Assembly (NCBI GenBank): GCA_035541895.1
Contig: DATKMK010000113.1
Coordinates: 1 to 28,310 of the forward strand
Source: DATKMK01 sp035541895
Lineage (GTDB): Bacteria; Desulfobacterota; Binatia; HRBIN30; JACQVA1
DNA: 28,310 nt
Direction: 5' to 3'
In this document: positions 15,020 through 23,221 of the stretch, piece by piece
Numbering within the stretch: the stretch's first letter is position 1
How the letters are laid out: each line of letters begins with the position of its first letter
The notes under the pieces: model-generated
Told to the model about the DNA's origin: nothing
The model's input: only the letters and a program-made list of their open reading frames with translations
Databases searched by the model: none
Made by a program: the position numbers and the translations under genes

Positions 15020-15787
15020 CTATTGATCGAGCTGGGCGAGCGCCGCGCGCAGCGGGGCGTCGGAAACTTTCATCAGCCCCTCGAACGGATGCTCCATCTC
15101 GAGGATGAGGAAGATCGCGCCTGATGCGGACAAGGCGCAGAGCAGGAGTACCGCGATCACGGTCTGATTCGGGGGTGCAAAGAGCCCGAAGCTGATGAAG
15201 ATGACGACCAGCCACGCGATCAAAATCACCAGAAACGGCATCGGAATCCCGCGCCCGCCGAACTGTCCGAGGAACAGCCAGCGTGTTTGCGAGAGCGTTG
15301 CGGTGACCTGGAGCGATTGCGACTGAAGCTGGCGCTGCGCATCGCTTTGTGGTGCCAGGCCACGGATGATTTCCTGAATGGCCTCGATCGGCGGCTGCGC
15401 GCCCTTCGTGGCGGGCAGCGCGACGGGCCGAGAACCGGCCGCCGGCCAAAGCTGATCCAGCCAGTCGGTGGTGACACGCCGGAGCAGATCGCGGGCCGCT
15501 CGTGTTTCGGGTCCGTAGTGCGCCAAGAGGTGATCGAGCACGACGACGTTGGCGGCGCTCTGCGTCAGCTCGCTGTTTTGTGTGTCGAACGTGCTCTTCG
15601 CCGACGAGATCAGCAGACCGATCACCAGCGCCGACATCGTTCCGACCAAGCCAATACCGAGCTTGATGACGTCCTTTGAATCCGAACTCAGATGATGTTC
15701 GGGCAACGCGCGCCGCAAGAACATGCCGAGCGACGCCCCGCCGAACACGCATGCGAAAGCGATGCAAGCGATGATCGTGGATGTCAT
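15020..15787 (-). CDS. DUF4239 (bestrophin-like) membrane protein
   Basis: 255 aa from ATG 15787; a TTG at 15808 is a weaker alternative. Layout: an N-terminal helix (STIIACIAFACVFGGASLGM), then a second helix after a short acidic loop (IKLGIGLVGTMSALVIGLLI), a ~100-residue soluble segment, and two C-terminal helices (MPFLVILIAWLVVIFISFGL and VIAVLLLCALSASGAIFLIL). It ends with EMEHPFEGLMKVSDAPLR, the conserved close of DUF4239/bestrophin-like proteins. The family is uncharacterised; the link to bestrophin anion channels is by fold prediction only. It is the first gene of a unit with the octaheme cytochrome, an unusual pairing. No damage seen. Confidence 0.85.
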   Translation of the reverse strand: MTSTIIACIAFACVFGGASLGMFLRRALPEHHLSSDSKDVIKLGIGLVGTMSALVIGLLISSAKSTFDTQNSELTQSAANVVVLDHLLAHYGPETRAARDLLRRVTTDWLDQLWPAAGSRPVALPATKGAQPPIEAIQEIIRGLAPQSDAQRQLQSQSLQVTATLSQTRWLFLGQFGGRGIPMPFLVILIAWLVVIFISFGLFAPPNQTVIAVLLLCALSASGAIFLILEMEHPFEGLMKVSDAPLRAALAQLDQ

Positions 15788-15804
15788 GGTCACCGAGGAA
15801 CCTT

Positions 15805-16029
15805 TCAACGGTGCGACGCGGTGTTCACGAGGGAGTGGCGGTGTGTGACGATGCGTCCGCCGTCGTCGAGAAAACCGACGGGAACGCGGCGACGCTTACC
15901 TGAGCGCCGGCCGACGGGCTCGATGATGAGCGCGTTTTCTCGGGTGTACGGAGGCCGTGGGATGCCGACAAGAAGCGCGAGCTTGGTAACCGCGTTGGCG
16001 ATACGTACGACCGGCTTCGGAAGACGCAT
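15805..16029 (-). pseudogene. C-terminally truncated deazaflavin-dependent nitroreductase-family gene
   Basis: 74 codons from ATG 16029 (TTG 16050 possible). MRLPKPVVRIANAVTKLALL and ENALIIEPVGRRSGKRRRVP, followed by VGFLDDGGRIV, match the N-terminal half of the DDN/DUF385 family (typically 130-150 aa), which in actinobacteria bind F420 or related cofactors. After GGRIV the match stops: the sequence runs THRHSLVNTASHR and ends. The expected tryptophan/asparagine segment (W-x-x-N-L) is absent in all three minus frames before the DUF4239 start. The C-terminal half therefore appears deleted rather than frameshifted, and the product is probably non-functional. Confidence 0.6.
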
Positions 16030-16114
16030 CCAATGCACCTCATGTCGCAAAACGATGGCCCATCGTCACCGACAATACACGCATCGCGCCGCCGCGGTCC
16101 ACCGCTTCGCGGCG

Positions 16115-16495
16115 TCAGGTCCCGCCGTAGTACCGCTTCGCTTCTTCCGTCACGCGGACGATGAATTCCGTCTTGCCTCGGGTGTACGCAACACGGTCGC
16201 GCGGAGAGTCGGACGAGCGAACCTTGAGCGCCTCGTACTCTTTGGCCACTGCCGGGTGGTCGATCAGGTAGTCGCGGAAGAGGAGCCGATCCCAGTGTTC
16301 GGTGAAGCTGCGCTCGACCATGTGAATGTGATGGGTGCGGACACGGCTGTGCGGATCCCGCTTTATGAACCAGGCGTAGAATGGCGGGCCATCGTCGCCG
16401 TGGGCGGGTCGCCAGAAGTACTCATAGCCTTGCGCCTCCAATATCGGCGCGATGGGCAGCTTCGTCGCTTCCAGATCGGTCACTTCGACCAGCAC
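16115..16495 (-). pseudogene. N-terminally truncated GrpB (UPF0157) family gene
   Basis: 126 aa from ATG 16495. MLVEVTDLEATKLPIAPILE, HHIHMVERSFTEHWDRLLFR-DYL, and the closing YTRGKTEFIVRVTEEAKRYY match the C-terminal two-thirds of GrpB/UPF0157 proteins (usually ~170-180 aa, nucleotidyltransferase fold). In full members the segment before MLVEV carries the active-site motif (HVGSTxVPGLxAKPxID). Here the upstream in-frame residues (VVRRPLATRN) do not resemble it, so the catalytic N-terminus is missing. It could be expressed as a short protein from ATG 16495, but activity is unlikely. Confidence 0.6.
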
Positions 16496-16640
16496 ATATT
16501 ACGGGTTGCGAGTGGACGCCGAACTACAATTCGGCTCCCGAACAAAATCGGCAAACGCTGCGTGCTACGCTTAGGACGAGGTGCCGATGGACTCACTTGA
16601 ACGGGCGAGGTATTCCAGGGTCGCTCATCGGGGGGACACT

Positions 16641-18089
16641 ATGACATCGGGTTCGAGAAGTTCGGTGCTGACCGCCGCAGTTATTGTGGCGTTGCTGGCG
16701 TGGTCGTCTGCGGCATGGTCGCAACAAGAGGGTATCCTAGGCCACGTCAGGGAGTTCGAGGCGCGGGAGACGGCGATCGAGGCGTACATCTTCGGCTATC
16801 CGCTCGTCACCATGGAGATGACCCGCCGCGTGATGACGAACGTGGCGGCCCCCGAAGGGACACGTGCCCCGATGGGGCAGTTGGTGCGAATGCGCACGTA
16901 TCCGGACGCCACGTTCAGGGACGTCACCGCACCGAACGCGGATACGCTTTACACCACCGCTTGGCTCGACGTCTCGAAGGAGCCGTGGATTCTCAGTCTC
17001 CCGGACATGGCCGGACGCTTCTTCCTGTTCCCGATGCTCGATGGCTGGACCGACGTGTTCCAGGTCCCCGCCAAGCGGACGACCGGGACGGCAGCGCAGA
17101 AATACGCCATCACCGGGCCTGGGTGGAGCGGAACGCTCCCGGACGGAGTCAAGCAGTACCAGTCGCCGACCGCAATCGTCTGGATTCTCGGGCGCATCTA
17201 CTGCACCGGAACACCCGAGGATTACGATGCCGTGCATGCGGCACAGGACCAGGTGTCGATCGTCCCGCTCAGCGCCTACGGACAGGCCTACACGCCGCCG
17301 GCCGGGATCGTTGATCCCAAAATCGACATGAAGACTCCCGTGCGCGAGCAGGTGAACGGCCTCGATGGTGTGGCGTACTTCACGCTCCTCGCGCAGCTCA
17401 TGAAGACCAATCCACCTGCCGCGGCCGACGCGCCGATGCTGAAGAAGCTCGCGAAGATCGGGATCGTGCCGGGGACCGATTTCGACGCCGCGAAACTCGA
17501 CCCGGCCGTGGTGGATGGAATCAACGCCGCCCCTGCGCCCGCGCAGCACAAGATCATGGCGTGGCTGAAGGAGGGCATCCTCGCCCGCGACATGAAGCTC
17601 GAAGACGGCTGGCTCTTCACGACCAAGGCCGGCGTCTACGGCACGGCGTATCGCCAACGCGCACTGATTACGGCGATCGGTCTGGGGGCCAACCGGCCGG
17701 AGGATGCGGTCTATCCGACCTCCGAAGGTCCCGACATCCTCCAGAGCTATAGCGGCGCAAAGAAGTACGTCATGCACTTCAAGAAGGGCGAGCTGCCGCC
17801 GGTCAACGGCTTCTGGTCACTCACGATGTACGACGCGGGCTACTTCTTCGTCGCGAATCCGCTCAATCGCTACACCGTGAGTCAGCGCAACAAGTTCAAC
17901 GCAAACCCCGACGGCTCGGTGGATCTCTACATTCAGCACGAGTCGCCCGGACCGGAGAAGGAAGCCAACTGGCTGCCAGCCCCCGCCGACCGTTTCATCC
18001 TGATGTTGCGGATGTATTGGCCCAAGGACAAGTCGCCGTCGATCCTCAACGGGACGTGGAAGATTCCCCGCGTCCGCGAGGTTTCGTAG
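16641..18089 (+). CDS. Exported DUF1254/DUF1214 domain protein
   Basis: 482 aa from ATG 16641, preceded by GGGGGGA 5 nt upstream; a longer frame from 16581 is rejected because it buries the signal peptide. Signal peptide: SSVLTAAVIVALLAWSSAAWS-QQ. The DUF1254 part (~40-190) has YIFGYPLVTMEMTRRVMTN, and APNADTLYTTAWLDVSKEPW, the family hallmark. DUF1214 (~350-470) has NGFWSLTMYDAGYFFVANPL, then YTVSQRN and DGSVDLYIQHESPG. The ending DRFILMLRMYWPKDKSPSIL-NGTW is typical. These proteins are periplasmic or secreted and of unknown function; two-domain members of this length are the norm. The gene converges on the DUF4410 gene. Confidence 0.9.
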   Translation: MTSGSRSSVLTAAVIVALLAWSSAAWSQQEGILGHVREFEARETAIEAYIFGYPLVTMEMTRRVMTNVAAPEGTRAPMGQLVRMRTYPDATFRDVTAPNADTLYTTAWLDVSKEPWILSLPDMAGRFFLFPMLDGWTDVFQVPAKRTTGTAAQKYAITGPGWSGTLPDGVKQYQSPTAIVWILGRIYCTGTPEDYDAVHAAQDQVSIVPLSAYGQAYTPPAGIVDPKIDMKTPVREQVNGLDGVAYFTLLAQLMKTNPPAAADAPMLKKLAKIGIVPGTDFDAAKLDPAVVDGINAAPAPAQHKIMAWLKEGILARDMKLEDGWLFTTKAGVYGTAYRQRALITAIGLGANRPEDAVYPTSEGPDILQSYSGAKKYVMHFKKGELPPVNGFWSLTMYDAGYFFVANPLNRYTVSQRNKFNANPDGSVDLYIQHESPGPEKEANWLPAPADRFILMLRMYWPKDKSPSILNGTWKIPRVREVS

Positions 18090-18101
18090 CCACCGACGAT
18101 T

Positions 18102-18117
18102 GCCGACGAAAATCGGC
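18102..18117. terminator. Possible weak bidirectional terminator hairpin
   Basis: GCCGA (18102-18106) and TCGGC (18113-18117) form a 5-bp stem around CGAAAA in the 41-nt gap between convergent genes. It reads with a TTTT loop on the minus strand. There is no downstream T-run, so the evidence is mostly positional. Confidence 0.25.
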
Positions 18118-18130
18118 GGACGGCGCAGGT

Positions 18131-18847
18131 CTACTGGATCCAGCCCTGCTCCTGAAATCGCGGCTTGATCTTGTCGGCGATTTCCTTCGCGGTCGCCTTG
18201 GCGCGACCTTCGAGCGTGCTGTTGCCGCTGGCCTCGCCGTAGATCTTCATCCCGCTGCTCACGATCAATCCGGCCGGATTGCCGGTGGCGACGAGCGTGG
18301 CGACTCCCACCGCTGCGCCGGGCGTCTTGCCGCCGCCGGCTTCGAGCGTGCCGGAGCCGAGCTTACGCAGTCCCTGCGGCGTCATCTGAAAACCCTCGAC
18401 GGCGGTGGTCAATTCGGACGCGCCGGCGCCGAAGCCGATGGTCATGCGCTCGGCTCGGCTGCCGGGATCGGCCGATAGCAGATAGCCTTTGATAACGATG
18501 TCGTTCATCTGTAGCGGCGTGCCGATCGGGCCCGCTTTCGCGGTCAATCCCATGTCCTGGATTTCGGCGGCCAGCTCCGTGGCGATCAGGACTCCGAGTT
18601 GACGGGCGTCTTGCGCTTGTTGCGCGGTGGGCGGTTTGCTCGGCGGAGCCGCTTCGCCAACGAGCGCCGGATCGGCGGCCGCGGCATCCTCCGGCGTCGC
18701 GGCGAAGTAGTACACAACAATGGTATGCGGCCGCGGGATCTTGCCAACATCGATTGGCTGGCGATTCACCACCTTGGTCGAGGCACAGCCGGCTATGACG
18801 GCCGCAAGCAACGCGAGACCGGCTGATGCGTAGGATCGTTTCTTCAT
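18131..18847 (-). CDS. DUF4410 lipoprotein
   Basis: 238 aa from ATG 18847, chosen because GGGAG sits 5 nt upstream; ATG 18859 lies upstream of that site. A lipoprotein signal, MKKRSYASAGLALLAAVIAGC, has the lipidated Cys at residue 21. The DUF4410 fold follows: PHTIVVYYFAATPEDAAAAD, GVLIATELAAEIQDMGLTA, the VIKGYLLSADPGSRAERMTI segment with its GFGAGAS glycine motif, and a C-terminal region with LVATGNPAGLIVSSG. The tail KATAKEIADKIKPRFQEQGW is conserved in the family. The probable location is a membrane anchor on the periplasmic side; function unknown. It follows the sulfatase by 41 nt on the same strand and may share its transcript. Confidence 0.88.
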   Translation of the reverse strand: MKKRSYASAGLALLAAVIAGCASTKVVNRQPIDVGKIPRPHTIVVYYFAATPEDAAAADPALVGEAAPPSKPPTAQQAQDARQLGVLIATELAAEIQDMGLTAKAGPIGTPLQMNDIVIKGYLLSADPGSRAERMTIGFGAGASELTTAVEGFQMTPQGLRKLGSGTLEAGGGKTPGAAVGVATLVATGNPAGLIVSSGMKIYGEASGNSTLEGRAKATAKEIADKIKPRFQEQGWIQ

Positions 18848-18888
18848 GAGTTCTCCCATCTACTAACATTCGGAGGCTGACCAGTGGC

Positions 18889-21378
18889 TCATCGATTATC
18901 GGCCGCCTTCTCGGTTCCCTCGCGGAGTCGCTTTTCGTCCTCCGGACTCAACTTCGGTCGATCGATCTTGATCGTCAGCTTGTCGAGCGTGCCGGTGAAT
19001 GCGAACGGCGGCTGGTACTCCTTGTCGGCCACGGAGGTGCCGGTGTCCGCGCCCACATCGAAGGTCTCGTCGAACTGGATGATGATCGGGATTGTGTGCT
19101 CCATCTTCTGGGTACTCACGACTTTTCCGTCGACCTTGAGCGTACCGGTTCCCCCCTGGCCGATGCCGCTCACGCTGTTGAAGGCCAGCGTGCCGACTCC
19201 GAGTCCGTCGTACTTGAAATCGAACTCCAGCGTGTGTTTGCCCGGCGCGAGCTTCGGGCCCTCCCAGCGGATGCGCTTGAATCCGAACAGATTCCACAAG
19301 AACACCGGCTTCCCCTTGAGCACGTAGAAGCCGTACCCTGCGAAGCGTCCGCCATTGGTGTTGATCATCCCCTCGGCTCCGCCCTTTGGAACCCCGATGT
19401 CGGCCGTGATCGTGTACGAGGTATTCAACAGACTCGGGGCATCGCCTCCGGGAATGCCGGTCATCGTGCCCGAATAGGTGAACGTGCTTTTGCCCGCCGC
19501 GAGGCTGGGCTTCGGAACCACCACGCGCGGCGCCACCGAGGAGTCGAGCGGCAGGACTTGGTATTTCTCGGCCTCGCTCCAGAAGATGTCTTGCAGCTCC
19601 TTCAGCTTGGCCGGGTTGGCGGCGGCAACGTCATCGTGCTGTGTCCAGTCTTTGGTGAGATCGTACAATTCCCATGTGGCGTTGTTCGCGGGATCCGGGT
19701 TGGTGGCTCCGGCGATTTCCCACGGAGGTCGGGTAACTTTGGTGCTCGCAATCCAGCCGTCGTGGTAGATCGCGCGATCCGCGAACATCTCGAAGTACTG
19801 GGTGGTGTGCCGCGCGGGCGCGTCCGCATTCGCCTTGTCGAAAGTGTAGGCCAGGCTCGTGCCTTCGATCGGCTTCTGCGGGATGCCGTCGACCGTCGCG
19901 GGAGCCGGAATGCCGGTGACTTCGAGAATCGTCGGCACGATGTCGATGAAGTGAGAGAACTGGTTGCGGATGCCGCCCGCGTCTTTGATGTGGCCGGGCC
20001 ACGAGATGACCGTGCCTTGCCGCACCCCGCCGAAGTGCGAGGCGATCTGCTTGGTCCATGAGAACGGGGTATCGAAGGCCCATGTCCACGGGATCGCCAT
20101 GTGCGGATAGGTGCGGTCCGAGCCCCAGCTTTCGTAGTACTCGGCGAGCGCCAGCATCGGCAGGTGCACGCCGTTCAGCGCGGCAACCTCGTTCGGGGTG
20201 CCGTCCATGCCGCCCTCGGCGCTGCTGCCGTTGTCGCCGACGATGTAGATGATGAGCGTGTTGTCGAGTTTGCCCATATCCGCGACGGCCTGGATGACGC
20301 GGCCGATCTCATGGTCGGTGTAGGCGAGATAAGCCGCATAGACATTGGCCTCGCGGATGAACATTTTCTTCTCGAGCCAGGGAACGTCATCCCACTTCTT
20401 CAACAAGTCGGGCCATGGCGTCATCTGGGCGTCCTGCGGGATCACGCCGAGCTTCTTCTGGTTGGCGAAGATCTGGTCGCGCAGCGCGTTCCAGCCGTTG
20501 TCGAACAGATGCAGGTCGCTGATCTTCTTGATCCACTCGGGCGTCGGGTGATGCGGCGCGTGCGTCGCTCCGGGCACATAGTAGAGAAAGAAGGGCTTCT
20601 CGGGGTCGATGTCGTTCAACTGATTCATCCAGTGGATGGCGTCGTCCGCCATCGCGGTGATGAGGTTCCACTTGGGGTTGCCGACGTAGGGATAGATCGG
20701 CGTGGTGTTGCGGAAGAGATTCGGCTGCCACTGACTGGTGTCGCCGCCGACGAATCCGTAGAAGTACTCGAAGCCCATTCCGAGCGGCCATTGGTCGAAC
20801 GGCCCGGCTTGGCTCGCTTGGAAGGCCGGCGTGTTGTGGTTCTTGCCGAACCACGACGTCGCGTACCCGTTGTCTTTGAGAATGCGACCCACGGTCGCTT
20901 TGTCCTTGGGGATGAAGCTGTCGTAGCCCGGGAAGCCGGTCGCTTGCTCGGACACCACGCCGAAGCCCATCGAGTGATGGTTGCGTCCCGAGATGAGGGC
21001 GGCGCGGCTGGGCGAACAGAGCGCGGTGGAGTTCATGTTGGTGTAGCGCAACCCCTGCTGCGCGAGCTTGTCGAGCGTCGCCATCGGGATGACGCCGCCG
21101 AAGGTGCTGGCGGCGCCGAAGCCGGTGTCGTCGGTCATGATCAACAGGATGTTCGGCGCGTCCTTAGGCGGCACGATCCGCGGTGGCCACCACGGCTTCG
21201 ACTCCAGCGCGTTGCGCTTGATCTCGCCGCCGAACGGAAGATCCGGGGCGGGAATCTGCTTGCCGTCGATTGTCGTGGCGGCGCTGGGAGAGCCCAGCGT
21301 TCCGCTAACTTGCTGCGCGCCGCTCGGTGCCGCGGCCACACACGTGAACAACAGAAGTGACAGCATTTCCCGTTTCAT
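18889..21378 (-). CDS. Exported type I arylsulfatase (AtsA-like) with C-terminal beta domain
   Basis: 829 aa. ATG 21378 has GGGGA just upstream. Signal peptide MLSLLLFTCVAAAPSGA. The active site is complete and collinear with Pseudomonas AtsA: D83/D84 (MTDDTG), the formylglycine motif C121-S-P-S-R125, K179 and H181 (WFGKNH), H273 (GATHAPHH), D382/N383 (GDNGSS), and a probable K443 (DTPFSWTK). Residues ~620-829 form an extra beta-rich domain (STFTYSGTMTGIPGG, HTLEFDFKYDG) seen in many ~800-aa soil-bacterial sulfatases. The enzyme hydrolyses sulfate esters outside the cytoplasm and needs Cys121 converted to formylglycine by an FGE or anaerobic enzyme not encoded here. A transport-linked DUF4410 lipoprotein follows. 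Substrate unknown. Confidence 0.93.
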   Translation of the reverse strand: MKREMLSLLLFTCVAAAPSGAQQVSGTLGSPSAATTIDGKQIPAPDLPFGGEIKRNALESKPWWPPRIVPPKDAPNILLIMTDDTGFGAASTFGGVIPMATLDKLAQQGLRYTNMNSTALCSPSRAALISGRNHHSMGFGVVSEQATGFPGYDSFIPKDKATVGRILKDNGYATSWFGKNHNTPAFQASQAGPFDQWPLGMGFEYFYGFVGGDTSQWQPNLFRNTTPIYPYVGNPKWNLITAMADDAIHWMNQLNDIDPEKPFFLYYVPGATHAPHHPTPEWIKKISDLHLFDNGWNALRDQIFANQKKLGVIPQDAQMTPWPDLLKKWDDVPWLEKKMFIREANVYAAYLAYTDHEIGRVIQAVADMGKLDNTLIIYIVGDNGSSAEGGMDGTPNEVAALNGVHLPMLALAEYYESWGSDRTYPHMAIPWTWAFDTPFSWTKQIASHFGGVRQGTVISWPGHIKDAGGIRNQFSHFIDIVPTILEVTGIPAPATVDGIPQKPIEGTSLAYTFDKANADAPARHTTQYFEMFADRAIYHDGWIASTKVTRPPWEIAGATNPDPANNATWELYDLTKDWTQHDDVAAANPAKLKELQDIFWSEAEKYQVLPLDSSVAPRVVVPKPSLAAGKSTFTYSGTMTGIPGGDAPSLLNTSYTITADIGVPKGGAEGMINTNGGRFAGYGFYVLKGKPVFLWNLFGFKRIRWEGPKLAPGKHTLEFDFKYDGLGVGTLAFNSVSGIGQGGTGTLKVDGKVVSTQKMEHTIPIIIQFDETFDVGADTGTSVADKEYQPPFAFTGTLDKLTIKIDRPKLSPEDEKRLREGTEKAADNR

Positions 21379-21438
21379 GCATTCCCCTTTCGCTCGCGCC
21401 CACAGGTCGAGCGCCCCAACTGTTGTCAGATAGCCAGC

Positions 21439-21457
21439 GGCCCTCAGGATAAGGGCC
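21439..21457. other. Hairpin in the sulfatase upstream region
   Basis: GGCCCT (21439-21444) and AGGGCC (21452-21457) form a perfect 6-bp stem with a 7-nt loop. It lies 61 nt upstream of the sulfatase ATG in the 280-nt divergent gap 21379-21658. I see no confident promoter and no gene in the rest of the gap. Confidence 0.3.
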
Positions 21458-21658
21458 TGTTCGATATCCCCTCAAAGTGTCACGCGTTGGTGACTTTGCC
21501 CAATTTGCAAGCTCAGTCCATAGGTGGTCGTCAGGGAAGGACCTCATTTGGCCGAGTCGCATACGCCCGACACGTCCGCGCGAATCGCATCTCGCCCATG
21601 GCATGTAGCAGATCGTTCGGACGATATGCGATAAGCGATCAGCGAGATTCGAGGATCG

Positions 21659-22117
21659 ATGCTGATTCGTGCGCTGGTTGCCTTCCTCGTTTTGCCCGGC
21701 GTCGTGGCGATCGCGGTGCCGATGATGTGGCTGTGGAGCAGTCACCACACCGAGCTGGTGCACCCGCTGGGCGTGGTTCTTCTAGTTGTTGGGTTTGCTG
21801 GACTGTCATGGTGCGTGCGCGACTTCTACGTGTCCGGCAAAGGAACACTCGCCCCGTGGGCGCCGCCGACTCGCCTGGTGATCGTCGGACTGTATCGTTA
21901 CACACGCAATCCGATGTACGTATCGGTCACGCTCATCCTGCTCGGGTGGGCGGTGTCGTTCGGCGTTCGGGGTCTGTTCGTCTACGCAATCTGCGTGGCG
22001 GTCGCCTTCCACCTCCGCGTCCTACTGAACGAGGAATCGTTTCTCGCGCGCACGCACGGTGATCAGTGGCGCGACTACGCGAGCCGGGTGCCGCGCTGGT
22101 TCTGGCGCTCTGGGTGA
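21659..22117 (+). CDS. ICMT/PEMT-like membrane methyltransferase
   Basis: 152 aa, ATG 21659 with GAGG 4 nt upstream. Four hydrophobic segments flank the diagnostic motif RLVIVGLYRYTRNPMYVSVT (R-N-P-M-Y) and, near the C-terminus, LLNEESFLARTHGDQWRDYA followed by SRVPRW (E-E...Y-x-x-V-x-R). This pattern is shared by isoprenylcysteine carboxyl methyltransferase-like and phospholipid-methyltransferase-like proteins, which bind S-adenosylmethionine at the membrane surface. Bacterial members of this size modify lipids or small hydrophobic molecules; the substrate cannot be told from sequence. It is a single gene, convergent with the MetA-like gene (4-nt gap) and divergent from the sulfatase. Confidence 0.85.
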   Translation: MLIRALVAFLVLPGVVAIAVPMMWLWSSHHTELVHPLGVVLLVVGFAGLSWCVRDFYVSGKGTLAPWAPPTRLVIVGLYRYTRNPMYVSVTLILLGWAVSFGVRGLFVYAICVAVAFHLRVLLNEESFLARTHGDQWRDYASRVPRWFWRSG

Positions 22118-22121
22118 CGCT

Positions 22122-23021
22122 TCAGCGCCACGGGCGGAACTGCGGGAACGCCATGGTCATCCCGAATCGAATCGTGGTCTGCGGCGCAACCGGTGCGTAC
22201 TCGCGGTAGGCCATCCACTCGCCGGTAACGAACAAGTTGAGCGGCGGCAATCCTTCACGCACCCGCACGTAACCGATCCCAAAGCTCAGCGGAAGCGTCG
22301 TGCTCGTACCACGTCGCCAGTTGAGTCCCCAGGTTGCATCGGCTGACTTCAAGTAGAAACCATGCCCGATGTACGTCAGCAAAATGGGTTGCACCAGCAG
22401 TGCGTTTGACGCCTGGGCCGTGTCGGATGTGTAGGCGAACGAAATCGGGTTCTGAATGAGCGTTCCCAGAATCACACCGGGGATCCCCTTGTACACGGCG
22501 GCGAAGGCGGGGCCGACTTGGTACGAGTTCTGGCCCGCCAAGCGGTGAGTCGCGGTCGGAAACGACCACACGGTCCCGAGACCCAGCAGCAAGCCGGTCT
22601 CCCGGCTCGGCCACGGAATCACCGATAAGTCGAACAACTGCATGTCGCCGAATTCGGTCCGGGTGTCGCCGCTGCCCTTGCCGGTCGGCACCGTTACGAG
22701 TTGGAAGCTCGGTCGGACGAGTTGGGCGGGAAGGAACGAAATCCGCGGAACGCGCGGAACGATGATGCGTCCGATGACGCGGTTGGCCGGCGCGTCGGTG
22801 CCGTAATTCGCCGGCGTGTACGCGTCTTGGAGAAAGATCTGTGGCAGCGTAGTGAGCGGATCGGAGAACTCCTCGGCGAGCTTGGCTTCGCGACTGGTGA
22901 CACCTTCGGTCTCGCTTCCCCTGTCGCCTTCGGTCTGGTCGTCCGAATTCGCGTCGACTTGGGCGCAGACCGCCGTCGCGCCAAAGATCAGCGCCACCAC
23001 CACTAGGCGAAAACGCTTCAT
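22122..23021 (-). CDS. MetA-pathway-of-phenol-degradation-like outer-membrane protein
   Basis: 299 aa from ATG 23021; an ORF start at 23048 lies before the natural signal peptide. Signal peptide MKRFRLVVVALIFGATAVCA-Q, then an acidic linker (DANSDDQTEGDRGSETEGV), then alternating amphipathic strands: ISFLPAQLVRPSFQLVTVPT, FGDMQLFDLSVIPW, GLLLGLGTVWSFPTATH, NSYQVGPAFAAVYKG, and the closing strand TIRFGMTMAFPQF. This fits PF13557-type outer-membrane beta-barrels, proposed to take part in uptake of hydrophobic compounds, though many members have nothing to do with phenol. Ending in R rather than F is slightly unusual for a barrel. It is divergent from the pqi operon across a 200-nt gap (23022-23221) with no clear promoter. 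Confidence 0.75.
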   Translation of the reverse strand: MKRFRLVVVALIFGATAVCAQVDANSDDQTEGDRGSETEGVTSREAKLAEEFSDPLTTLPQIFLQDAYTPANYGTDAPANRVIGRIIVPRVPRISFLPAQLVRPSFQLVTVPTGKGSGDTRTEFGDMQLFDLSVIPWPSRETGLLLGLGTVWSFPTATHRLAGQNSYQVGPAFAAVYKGIPGVILGTLIQNPISFAYTSDTAQASNALLVQPILLTYIGHGFYLKSADATWGLNWRRGTSTTLPLSFGIGYVRVREGLPPLNLFVTGEWMAYREYAPVAPQTTIRFGMTMAFPQFRPWR

Positions 23022-23221
23022 TGCTCGGGCTTGGTCACTCGCTCTCATTCACCTCGGCCGCCGATTCGAGTTCACGGTCAAAACGCGCTTCTTCAACCAC
23101 GGGCGGCGAACCGAGTCCAGACGATGGTCTCTCAAATGCTTCGGAATTTCCCCGCGCCTCCATTCGCACGCGGCGCGCGTTGGGATTGCGCTGCGGCGGG
23201 CAAGTGCGCTTGAATGCCGCC

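Noticed and set aside
12763..15108. A 781-codon plus-strand frame antisense to the cytochrome gene
   Set aside because: It mirrors a gene with eight heme motifs; the product is Arg/Val/Ala-rich without domain signatures.
20101..21360. A 419-codon plus-strand frame antisense to the sulfatase
   Set aside because: The opposite strand has the full AtsA active site; this frame has no recognisable motif.
23021..23221. N-terminal extension of the first PqiA gene back to 23021
   Set aside because: The 67 extra residues are Ser/Arg-rich, unlike any PqiA N-terminus, and fill the divergent intergenic gap; the zinc ribbon begins soon after GTG 23222.
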